From: Planctomycetaceae bacterium
GTDB lineage: Bacteria; Planctomycetota; Planctomycetia; Pirellulales; UBA1268
Reading direction: 5' to 3'
DNA: 6,896 nucleotides
Assembly (NCBI GenBank): GCA_030616935.1
Contig: JAUWWJ010000084.1
Location: 1-6,896, forward strand
Below are positions 1 through 5,865 of this stretch, one piece after another. The notes beneath the pieces were generated by a model, which saw only the letters and a program-made list of their open reading frames with translations, made no database searches and was not told where the DNA came from. A program made the position numbers and the translations under genes. Numbering within the stretch: position 1 is the stretch's first letter; each line of letters starts with the position of its first letter.

Positions 1-2
1 AA

Positions 3-275
3 AAGTGTTTGGTTGTGGTTGCTTTGATCGCAGTCATCCCTGATCTGCTCATGGCTTGCTCCTCTTATCTGGGTTGGTCGGAGAATTTTTTGTACCGACC
101 TGCCGCTGAAGAGCGGCAAAATAAATATTTGAAAATCCTTGTTACGTTATCGCAATGCGGGAAGGTACTTCATTTGATAGATCGCTTTTGTACGGCTTAT
201 TCGTACAAACAGAATGATCCAACAAACTCCTGTAAGCCACAAAAATGCAATTCGGAACCTAGAAGGAGAAGTTAG
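3..275 (+). CDS. Open frame entering from left edge, possible 3' end of a gene (unrecognised)
   Basis: This frame is open from the left edge to a TAG at 273-275, so it could be the C-terminal 90 residues of a gene starting outside the window, or a short ORF from a TTG at 9. It begins with a hydrophobic run (VVVALIAVIPDLLMAC) that could be a membrane segment. It then becomes polar and basic, with four cysteines in the last two thirds, ending EPRRRS. I recognise no domain or motif. Three perfect inverted repeats lie within it, which fits non-coding DNA at least as well as a gene. An open frame of about 90 codons can occur by chance. It lies on the same strand as the hydrolase gene, 129 bases upstream. 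Treat it as a weak call. Confidence 0.2.
   Translation, partial: KCLVVVALIAVIPDLLMACSSYLGWSENFLYRPAAEERQNKYLKILVTLSQCGKVLHLIDRFCTAYSYKQNDPTNSCKPQKCNSEPRRRS
76..118. repeat. Two abutting short inverted repeats (tandem hairpins)
   Basis: GGTCGG (76-81) pairs with CCGACC (95-100) across a 13-base loop. Directly next to it, TGCCGCT (101-107) pairs perfectly with AGCGGCA (112-118) across the 4-base loop GAAG. The two stems touch and could stack in RNA. No run of T follows on the + strand (the next bases are A-rich), and none follows on the - strand, so neither looks like an intrinsic terminator. The function is unknown; it could be structured leader or trailer RNA, or chance. Confidence 0.45.
187..209. 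repeat. 8-bp perfect inverted repeat
   Basis: TTTGTACG (187-194) and CGTACAAA (202-209) are exact reverse complements separated by the 7-base loop GCTTATT. No T-tract follows on the + strand. It is the third dyad within about 130 bases of the left-edge region. It could be an RNA hairpin or a protein-binding site; the sequence alone does not decide. Confidence 0.4.
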
Positions 276-404
276 CGATCCATTGAGGTGTGGGAAATGG
301 CAAAAAACACCTGTTTCGACACGTTTTTATCGAACTCTCAAGATTTCGCGTATCATTTAAGTTGACGGTGTGTACCGTACTCTCTTCCTGCTCGCTACTT
401 TCAC
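276..404 (+). promoter_or_regulatory. Leader region of the metallo-hydrolase gene
   Basis: This stretch contains no gene that I can support. It holds a TATCAT (351-356) that could serve as a -10 box, but no convincing -35 lies at the right distance. A TTGACG (362-367) resembles a -35 but has no matching -10. The dyad ACGGT-GTGT-ACCGT (365-378) sits about 27 bases before the ATG and could be an operator or a small hairpin in the mRNA leader. No Shine-Dalgarno sequence precedes the start: the bases just before the ATG are pyrimidine-rich. The promoter call is tentative. Confidence 0.2.
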
Positions 405-1079
405 ATGCAATCTCGCCACCCATTGATTACCGCATCGCCGTTTGAGGTGTACCGGATTGTTTCTCGTCCTTTTTACGAGAACACATACATTCTCGCGCAA
501 GCAGGGTCTTCGGACTGTCTTGTTGTAGATCCTGGCTTTGAGCCCGAGGCTATCATCGAAGTAGTTGACGAGCAAAAACTTAATCCGACGGCAATTGTGC
601 TAACGCACGGTCATTCTGATCATATCGCAGGCGTTTCTTCTATGAAACAACGGTGGCCCGCGGTTCCTGTTTTAATCGGTCACGGTGATGCTGGAAAACT
701 TACCGACCCAGTTGCAAATCTTTCAGCAGGATATGGCATTGATGTAAAGAGTCCACCAGCCGATACCCTCTTGCGTGAGGGTGAAGATTTACGGGTGGGT
801 GAATTTTGCGCGACCGTTGCTGAGATTCCTGGTCATTCTGTCGGACATGTTGTTTTCTGGTTTGCAAGTGACCCAATCCTGGTGCTTGCTGGTGATGTAT
901 TGTTTCATGAAGGAATTGGTCGAACGGATTTCCATGATGGTGATTTCTCAGCACTTGCAGCAGGAATCCTGAATAAACTTTACAGACTGCCGGACTCTGC
1001 AATTGTTTTGCCCGGTCATGGTGAGCCAACAACAATTGGTCATGAAAAAAAACATAATCCATTTGTGCCGTTGCGATAG
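405..1079 (+). CDS. Metallo-beta-lactamase-fold hydrolase, glyoxalase II-like (YcbL type)
   Basis: A 224-residue soluble metallo-hydrolase. The binuclear metal site is complete: THGHSDH at 67-73 (HxHxDH), His144 in PGHSVGH, Asp164 in LAGDVLF and His205 in LPGHGEPTTIG. The closing GEPTTIGHEKKHNPF and the length are typical of the short glyoxalase-II relatives such as YcbL, which lack the extra C-terminal helical domain of GloB. Family members hydrolyse thioesters such as S-lactoylglutathione. The physiological substrate cannot be read from the sequence, and a planctomycete may not use glutathione. There is no signal peptide, so it is probably cytoplasmic. The ATG at 405 is the only reasonable start, because an in-frame TGA lies at 363-365 with no other start codon between. 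It is first in a + strand run with the acyltransferase 42 bases on. It is not a resistance beta-lactamase. Confidence 0.92.
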   Translation: MQSRHPLITASPFEVYRIVSRPFYENTYILAQAGSSDCLVVDPGFEPEAIIEVVDEQKLNPTAIVLTHGHSDHIAGVSSMKQRWPAVPVLIGHGDAGKLTDPVANLSAGYGIDVKSPPADTLLREGEDLRVGEFCATVAEIPGHSVGHVVFWFASDPILVLAGDVLFHEGIGRTDFHDGDFSALAAGILNKLYRLPDSAIVLPGHGEPTTIGHEKKHNPFVPLR

Positions 1080-1121
1080 TTCCTTTTCATTGCCTCGTTC
1101 CTTGAATTCATTTACTCCTCT

Positions 1122-1790
1122 ATGCTTGCCCCAGCTGACATGCCAACACCGCCGCTCGACCAACCCGCTAGCCGGTCGACATTATGTAAAATAACCGGTC
1201 TTGGTTTAGCTGGTTTGGCGCGATTGTTGGCGGGCGCGAGTATCCGTTGGATTGCAAGTCAGCCGGATACATGTCAAAGGGTATACTTCGCAAATCACAC
1301 GAGCCATCTTGATGCGCTTTTGATCTGGGCGTCACTGCCGCGACGGATTCGGGAAATAACCCGTCCTGTAGCGGCTAAAGATTATTGGTCGCGTGGTGCT
1401 TTGAGGAGATGGTTGGCTGAAGAAGTGTTCAATGCAATTCTGATTGATCGAACGGATATTAAAGTTCATCAAAGCCCAGTTGATCTTATGTTACGTCAGG
1501 CGGGAAGCACAAAATCGCTTATCGTTTTTCCTGAAGGCAGCCGAAGCACGAGCGGCGAGGTAGGAGATTTTAAAAGCGGGCTTTATTATCTAGCAAAAAA
1601 ACGCCCCGAAATTGAATTGATTCCGGTTCATATCGACAACCTTAATAGAGTATTGCCGCGTGGAGAATTTTTGCCCGTGCCCTTACTTTCCTGCATAAGC
1701 TTTGGGCCTCCATTTTGGTTGGAGCGGGATGAAGCCAAGCTAGACTTTCTTGCACGAGCACGCAGGGCAGTCTTATCGTTAAAGGAATAG
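1122..1790 (+). CDS. PlsC-type lysophospholipid acyltransferase (1-acylglycerol-3-phosphate acyltransferase family)
   Basis: 222 residues with the acyltransferase blocks in order. Block I is NHTSHLD at 58-64 (the catalytic H59-x4-D64). A middle block around FNAILIDRTD lies at 103-112. Block III is FPEGSRS at 136-142, which binds the acceptor phosphate, followed by FKSGLYYLA at 150-158 and LIPVHI at 166-171. The family transfers an acyl chain from acyl-ACP or acyl-CoA to a lysophospholipid, usually making phosphatidate at the inner membrane. Residues 24-45 are mildly hydrophobic and may dip into the membrane. Start: ATG 1122 gives an N-terminal Pro-rich stretch; ATG 1140 (Met7) is an alternative, and neither has a Shine-Dalgarno sequence. 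The cytidylyltransferase gene starts 52 bases later and would use its likely product, which supports a lipid role. The exact acceptor is unproven. Confidence 0.9.
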   Translation: MLAPADMPTPPLDQPASRSTLCKITGLGLAGLARLLAGASIRWIASQPDTCQRVYFANHTSHLDALLIWASLPRRIREITRPVAAKDYWSRGALRRWLAEEVFNAILIDRTDIKVHQSPVDLMLRQAGSTKSLIVFPEGSRSTSGEVGDFKSGLYYLAKKRPEIELIPVHIDNLNRVLPRGEFLPVPLLSCISFGPPFWLERDEAKLDFLARARRAVLSLKE

Positions 1791-1823
1791 GAAAGTGGCA
1801 GTACTTAACCCCAACGGGAATCT

Positions 1824-1832
1824 GAGAGAGGG
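1824..1832 (+). promoter_or_regulatory. Ribosome binding site for the GTG-started cytidylyltransferase gene
   Basis: The purine run GAGAGAGGG ends 10 bases before the GTG at 1843. It is the clearest Shine-Dalgarno-like sequence in the window and supports the GTG start. An in-frame TAA (1840-1842) lies directly before that GTG, so translation of this frame cannot begin further upstream. Confidence 0.5.
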
Positions 1833-1842
1833 CGCATTCTAA

Positions 1843-2814
1843 GTGAATGATATTCGTACCATTGCTTTAGTTGCTGGCGTCCTGCTCTTGCTATCTGTAG
1901 TGACGGGGGTAGGGCAATTTCTGAAAAGGCATCCGGACCGGGGTATTGATGCTGCTGCCGTTCGTACATTTAATATGCGAATTCGTGGGTGGTGGGTCTT
2001 GTGTACAGTTTTGGCTGCCGCTTTCTGGCTTGGATCGACTGCCACGGTCACCCTGTTTGGATTCGTTTCTTTTTGGGCATTGCGAGAGTTCATTACACTC
2101 ACGCCAACTCGCAAGGGAGATCATAGGGCGTTGTTTTGGGTGTTCTTTCTTTTCACGCCCCTCCATTATGTGCTCGTCGGACTGAATCGATACGATATTT
2201 ACAGTGTTTTTCTTCCTGTTTACGCGACGCTTTTTGTTCTTGCCAGGGCGGCGGTAGCTGGCGACTACAAGCGATTTCTTGAACGAACAGCAAAGATTCA
2301 AGCAGGACTTGTTGTATGTGTGTACTGCTTGTCATTTGCGCCAGCTCTCCTCGAGCTTCAAGTCGACGGAGGGCCGGAACGAGTGAGTGAATTAGGTAGC
2401 CGTGACGCAAACTTTCGGCTGCTGTTCTTTTTGATTCTTCTGGTTCAGTTCGCTGACTGTATGCAGTATGTGTGGAGTAGAATGCTGGGGCAGAATTTAG
2501 TTGCTGCCGCAGTCAGTTCGAATCGGACATGGGAAGGCCTGCTTGGCAGTGCAACGAGCACGGCGCTTCTTGCAGCAGTTTTATGGTGGGCTGCACCACC
2601 CTTTCAGCCATGGCAGGCTGCAGTCGTGGGGTTGGTAGTTGCGGTTGTGGGATTTGCTGGTGGCATGACAATGTCAGCCATTAAGCGGGACCGCGGTGTA
2701 AAAGATTATGGAACGCTTGTAGTTGGTCATGGTGGCGTGCTTGATCGTATTGATTCGATCTGCTTTGCAGCACCAGTTTTCTATCACATGACAGTTCTAG
2801 TTGTTGGCGGCTAG
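1843..2814 (+). CDS. cdsA: Phosphatidate cytidylyltransferase (CDP-diacylglycerol synthase)
   Basis: A 323-residue integral membrane protein with about eight hydrophobic segments (near 7-26, 50-63, 67-84, 96-114, 120-138, 154-172, 191-211, 235-277). The C-terminal CdsA signature is nearly complete at 278-304: SAIKR, then K287-D288, HGG at 296-298, and DRID at 301-304. A further family block, SSNRTWEG, is at 225-232. The enzyme condenses CTP with phosphatidate to give CDP-diacylglycerol, the precursor of the phospholipid head groups. Two positions differ from the usual signature: the common Ile-Pro before GHGG is Val293-Val294. Together with the adjacent acyltransferase this suggests the YnbB-like branch rather than a housekeeping CdsA; that is inference. 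The GTG start is fixed by the in-frame TAA just before it. Its stop overlaps the stop of the convergent peptidase gene (CTAG, 2811-2814). Confidence 0.9.
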   Translation: MNDIRTIALVAGVLLLLSVVTGVGQFLKRHPDRGIDAAAVRTFNMRIRGWWVLCTVLAAAFWLGSTATVTLFGFVSFWALREFITLTPTRKGDHRALFWVFFLFTPLHYVLVGLNRYDIYSVFLPVYATLFVLARAAVAGDYKRFLERTAKIQAGLVVCVYCLSFAPALLELQVDGGPERVSELGSRDANFRLLFFLILLVQFADCMQYVWSRMLGQNLVAAAVSSNRTWEGLLGSATSTALLAAVLWWAAPPFQPWQAAVVGLVVAVVGFAGGMTMSAIKRDRGVKDYGTLVVGHGGVLDRIDSICFAAPVFYHMTVLVVGG

Positions 2815-3755
2815 TTGCGATTGGTTTCTCGCTGAGTGCGTTGAGCTCGCTGAACATAAATCGATTGTCGTGCCGCCGTTGCAGAGACTCGATCCCCTGC
2901 GTGTCCTTTCACGTATGGGCCATCTGGGCTTTGTCCACGAGTGGTTTGTGCGATGCCTTGAACCTGAGGAATCGAAGCGGCGACTGAGGCCGGTGGGGCA
3001 GGGCAACCACGCTTTACCCATTCAAGCCAAACGGTTTGCAGTTTTCCGATATCATGAATTCCGTAGTATTGACTCAATGATTCTGGCCAATCGCTACTTG
3101 CTAAACCGTCGCCAATGAACTGAATGTATCGTTTTCTGCCGCCTCGCTCTATCAGGTAACGAGCAAGTGAATACCCCTGCGAATAGAGTGGAAGCACATC
3201 TGCCGGATATTCTTTCATAGCGAACATTTCGGGGAATGAAATCCCTCTGCCTGTCCGTAGAAACTCTATGAGTAGTCTGTGCTGACGAGCTCGCTCTACT
3301 GGATGCTCCACGGTTGTGCAGGCACCCTCATCGGCCCATCGTGGTAGTGGTTGACGAAAGTGGCTCGCAAAAATTGTGTGAGTGACCTCATGTGGAAGAA
3401 CGGAGTCGAGAATACGTTCTTCACTGCCTTGGATAGTCATTGTCCAGTTGAAGACTTCACCCCGATCAAATACAAAACTTGTCGCACCACCTGCCCCAAG
3501 TGCTGGGGCTACTTCTGCTGTTATCGGACACGGCTGACTCCACCGAGGAAGCGGCTGTCCGATCCATTCAATGGCGAGGTCGTGGCGATACTGTTCGGCA
3601 GCATCTCCAATCTTCTGTGCCAGTTGCGGGCTTGGTACTTCAACAACAAAGTTTGCGGTTCTATAGCCTGCTGCAAATAGAATATTCACCGGTAGGATAA
3701 GGGCTGTTATCGCACTGATGAGAAATAATCTTCTTTCAAGTTTTCCAAACTGCAT
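2811..3755 (-). CDS. Secreted gluzincin-like zinc metallopeptidase (peptidase MA-like) with polar C-terminal tail
   Basis: A 314-residue exported protein. Residues 8-29 form an N-terminal signal or anchor (basic start, then a hydrophobic stretch ending LFAAG). The zinc site is HEVTH at 122-126, followed 16 residues later by Glu143 in RWADEGAC; this HExxH...E arrangement defines gluzincins. The later YSQGYSLARYLIERGG (191-206) and WLEW (243-246) fit the peptidase-MA/DUF1570-like families frequent in Planctomycetota. It is predicted to hydrolyse peptides outside the cytoplasm; the substrate is unknown. After about residue 250 the sequence becomes a Pro-, Ala-, Gln- and Arg-rich tail with no recognisable fold. 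The ATG at 3755 is the only start: an in-frame stop lies 8 codons upstream. It lies 107 bases downstream of the LysM gene and may be co-transcribed. Confidence 0.8.
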   Translation of the reverse strand: MQFGKLERRLFLISAITALILPVNILFAAGYRTANFVVEVPSPQLAQKIGDAAEQYRHDLAIEWIGQPLPRWSQPCPITAEVAPALGAGGATSFVFDRGEVFNWTMTIQGSEERILDSVLPHEVTHTIFASHFRQPLPRWADEGACTTVEHPVERARQHRLLIEFLRTGRGISFPEMFAMKEYPADVLPLYSQGYSLARYLIERGGRKRYIQFIGDGLASSDWPESLSQYYGIHDIGKLQTVWLEWVKRGCPAPPASVAASIPQVQGIAQTTRGQSPDGPYVKGHAGDRVSATAARQSIYVQRAQRTQRETNRN

Positions 3756-3862
3756 GTATTCACCACTTCGGAGACGGCGTCATCTGCATTCGTGACGATG
3801 ACGAGACGTCGGACGGTAGCGGTGGAAAGAAGACGAGGCCAGAGCGATTTGCGCCTCAAAGT
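3756..3862 (-). other. Spacer between the LysM and peptidase genes
   Basis: A 107-base gap without a supportable gene, hairpin terminator or clear promoter. On the - strand it is rich in CG-containing steps (around CCGACGTCTCGTCATCGTC) and contains no T-tract. The simplest reading is read-through from the LysM gene into the peptidase gene, but a weak internal promoter cannot be excluded. Confidence 0.3.
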
Positions 3863-4642
3863 CTATTCGGCGGGAATCAGTCTCGGCCATGCTAGCTGAA
3901 GCTGATTTGCTTGCGGTATTTCAAGGGTTGTGCCTGGAGATAGCGATACCCGTGGCTGAAGAGTCTTATTCCACGCAAAAAGGCTTCGGTAATAACGGCC
4001 ATCGCCGTAGGCACTCTCTGCGAGTTGCCACCAGGAATCACCCTGTTGCACGTCATAAAGCATTCCCGGCGACAGTTTTTTAATTGGTTTTGTGGTAGTT
4101 GTTTGAGGTGGTGAAATGGCGATGGGTGGGGATTGTGGAGGTAACTGTGAATTGACATTATCTAAAGCTTGTGTTGATGCCTCAGGAAGTGTTTGGATTG
4201 TTTCCTGTTTTTGCCATGGTGCATTTTTCATTTCAAAGTCGGGAGATTTTTTTATACCCGGCTCCTGATTATGAGGGGCTGGAATCGTATGGATTGGCTC
4301 AAGCGTGGGAGGATTATCAAGTTTTGTCGCCGGAAGATGAAAGTCGTTTGGATTTGTTTGGTCAAACGAGGGTTCAAAGCTGGCCTCAACGTTTGGAAAT
4401 CGCGCCTGTGTTTCCGGCGCATCATGAGTGGTAGCTTTGCGCTGGAGAGTCTTTTTCTCTGGGCTCGGGGTAAGGTCAGGAGGAGGGACGGTTTCTGAAA
4501 AAGGGTTAAAAGAGAGGGTGTGAATATCTGGACCAGCTCCCTCGGGCGGCCGTGGTATGAGCAGTCGCAGAGCAAGTGCAGTAACAAAAATTCCTGCTAA
4601 AAGACCGAGCAACGACAGAAGGAATTTGGATTCACGTCCCAT
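3863..4642 (-). CDS. Membrane-anchored LysM-domain protein with proline-rich linker
   Basis: A 259-residue protein in three parts. A short basic N-terminus leads into one hydrophobic segment (about 7-30), with no obvious signal-peptidase site, so it is probably a type II membrane anchor. Residues 31-190 are a low-complexity linker rich in Pro, Thr, Gln and Asn, probably extended. A LysM domain lies at about 194-243: YDVQQGDSWWQLAESAYGD, then the LFAWN core, and SPGTTLEIP at the end. LysM binds N-acetylglucosamine glycans such as peptidoglycan, so the protein likely ties the cytoplasmic membrane to the wall. No catalytic domain is present. It is read in the same direction as rsmH, 259 bases downstream, where many bacteria carry ftsL and ftsI. 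A role in envelope or division is inference only. The start has no Shine-Dalgarno sequence. Confidence 0.85.
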   Translation of the reverse strand: MGRESKFLLSLLGLLAGIFVTALALRLLIPRPPEGAGPDIHTLSFNPFSETVPPPDLTPSPEKKTLQRKATTHDAPETQARFPNVEASFEPSFDQTNPNDFHLPATKLDNPPTLEPIHTIPAPHNQEPGIKKSPDFEMKNAPWQKQETIQTLPEASTQALDNVNSQLPPQSPPIAISPPQTTTTKPIKKLSPGMLYDVQQGDSWWQLAESAYGDGRYYRSLFAWNKTLQPRVSLSPGTTLEIPQANQLQLAWPRLIPAE

Positions 4643-4901
4643 TCAAAGTCCGCACGAATAAACTATGTACAGTGGCTGCGTGCTTCGCAGCTGGAGGTTT
4701 TTCTTCAGAGCGATGATTCTGCTGAATCTATGCTGTCGTTGCTAGAGCGACAGAGAAAGAAAAAAGAGTGTTGGCAGTAAGGAGTGCCTTTTCCCAAAAC
4801 CCGTGAAAATAGCATCGTTATGGCGGGAACCACTCAGATTAGTGCACTCAGCTCGTGGCAAAATAGGGAGGCCACGTAACATTCTGGATTCAGAGCAGGT
4901 T
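4643..4901. other. Gap between rsmH and the LysM gene; no convincing gene
   Basis: 259 bases that should be read with care. A 6-bp inverted repeat, CGTGGC (4854-4859) with GCCACG (4871-4876), lies 26 bases after the rsmH stop, but no T-run follows on either strand. A 46-codon frame on the - strand (4882 down to 4742) starts 19 bases after rsmH and ends in a hydrophobic LPTLFFLSLSL. It resembles no family I know, and its hydrophobic part is at the wrong end for an FtsL. On the + strand a start-less open frame (4601-4777) overlaps the LysM gene. The gap may hold the LysM promoter; I see no clear -35/-10 pair. Confidence 0.3.
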
Positions 4902-5813
4902 TCAGATTCTTTCAGCAGCTCGAAGTCGTGCTGACCGAGACCGACGATTCATAGCAACTTCATCTGCCGCAGCTTCAACAGGTGATTTTGTAAGACAGTT
5001 CCAGATTTGAGGACTACGGAAAGCTGTTTTTACAAGCCGGTCTTCGAGTGAATGGAATGATATAACAACCAGCCTGCCGCCGGCTTTCAGGCGACTGGGT
5101 ATTCGTTCAAGTGCTATTTGAAGAGACTTGAGTTCTTCATTCACTGCGATTCGAAGTGCCTGGAAAGTACGAGTCGCTGGATGAATTCTTTTTTTGTTTG
5201 TTGCTTGTCGAGGTATTGCCGACACTACAAGTTTGGCGAACTCCCTGGCTGACTCTATTGGTTGGCGTTCCCGGGCCTGCGCAATACGTCGCGCGATTCG
5301 GCGACTGTGTCGTTCTTCTCCGAATTCATAAATAAGGTCCGCAAGTGTTTCGGGTCGGAGACGGTTGATAAGCCTCCATGCGGGCTCGCCTTCTGTTGGA
5401 TCAAATCGCAGGTCAAGTGGTCCGTCAGAGTCAAATGAAAATCCTCTTTCACGGTCAGCAAGCTGGTCGCTGGAGATGCCTACATCCAAAAGCATGCCAT
5501 CAATGCTGTCAACTTCCACTGCATCAAGAACCTCGGGCAGATTACAAAAGTTTGCTTGGGCGAACCGGATTGGAAGGTTTGCCATTTCTTTTGCACCACG
5601 TTCAATCGCAGAAGGATCCCGGTCAATGGCAATGACCTTGCCTGTTGGTCCAACAATTTCTGCCAGCATTCGTGTGTGCCCTCCTCCACCAAGTGTTCCA
5701 TCAACGACTGTCATTCCCGGGGCGAGGTTCAGGAATGACAGCGACTCCTTTACCAGAACGCTGGTATGGAGGCTCATGGAAGAGGATCGCTGAGTAGAGT
5801 CTGAATTGTGCAC
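4902..5813 (-). CDS. rsmH: 16S rRNA (cytosine1402-N4)-methyltransferase RsmH (MraW)
   Basis: RsmH uses S-adenosylmethionine to methylate N4 of C1402 in the 16S rRNA decoding centre, which tunes P-site fidelity. All family blocks are present (numbered from the GTG): VDGTLGGGGHT at 37-47 (SAM loop), AIDRDP at 62-67, DGMLLDVGISSDQL at 105-118, RGFSFDSDGPLDLRFD at 123-138, RTFQALRIAVNEEL at 215-228, GGRLVVISFHSLEDR at 245-259, and RRSRSARLRAAER at the C-terminus. At 303 residues it is of normal length. Start: the longest frame begins at GTG 5813, but the family usually opens with a short M-x-H-x-x-V-L stretch, which favours ATG 5777 (MSLHTSVLVKESL, 291 residues). Neither start has a clear Shine-Dalgarno sequence. 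No mraZ precedes it; queA diverges from it instead, so it is detached from the classical division cluster. Confidence 0.96.
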   Translation of the reverse strand: MHNSDSTQRSSSMSLHTSVLVKESLSFLNLAPGMTVVDGTLGGGGHTRMLAEIVGPTGKVIAIDRDPSAIERGAKEMANLPIRFAQANFCNLPEVLDAVEVDSIDGMLLDVGISSDQLADRERGFSFDSDGPLDLRFDPTEGEPAWRLINRLRPETLADLIYEFGEERHSRRIARRIAQARERQPIESAREFAKLVVSAIPRQATNKKRIHPATRTFQALRIAVNEELKSLQIALERIPSRLKAGGRLVVISFHSLEDRLVKTAFRSPQIWNCLTKSPVEAAADEVAMNRRSRSARLRAAERI

Positions 5814-5865
5814 GTGCCTAGTTTAACCATTCCGAGCAGTTCATTTATTGAGTACCTTAATAAGC
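5778..5865. promoter_or_regulatory. Divergent rsmH/queA intergenic region
   Basis: Only 88 bases separate the ATG candidate of rsmH (5777) from the ATG of queA (5866), or 52 if rsmH starts at GTG 5813, so promoters for both genes should lie here or overlap the coding ends. It contains the 8-base palindrome GCACGTGC (5810-5817), which covers the rsmH GTG candidate, and an AT-rich stretch nearer queA. A TTTAAC (5822-5827) and TTATTG (5845-5850) pair at about 17-base spacing is a poor match to -35/-10 consensus. No Shine-Dalgarno sequence precedes queA. Promoters are inferred from the gene arrangement more than from motifs. Confidence 0.4.

Noticed and set aside
101..118. Hairpin as a rho-independent terminator of an upstream gene
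   Set aside because: The stem is perfect but is followed by A-rich, not T-rich, sequence on the + strand, and by no T-tract on the - strand.
700..1062. 120-codon - strand frame inside the hydrolase gene, and similar antisense frames in the other genes
   Set aside because: They lie fully opposite genes with complete catalytic motifs, have no recognisable domains, and have compositions expected of shadow frames.
405..1079. Antibiotic-resistance metallo-beta-lactamase
   Set aside because: There is no signal peptide, and the ending GEPTTIG...NPF and the short length fit the glyoxalase-II-like branch.
4601..4780. + strand open frame containing NYVQWLRASQLEVFLQ and a basic end, which looks protein-like
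   Set aside because: It has no ATG, GTG or TTG before a late ATG at 4730, and it overlaps the start of the LysM gene in antisense. Chance is the better explanation.
4854..4876. Inverted repeat after rsmH as an intrinsic terminator
   Set aside because: The stem is only 6 bp with an 11-base loop and no T-run on either strand.
4742..4882. 46-codon - strand frame directly after rsmH, considered as an FtsL-like gene
   Set aside because: It has no membrane segment followed by a coiled coil. Its hydrophobic part is at the extreme C-terminus, and I know no matching family.
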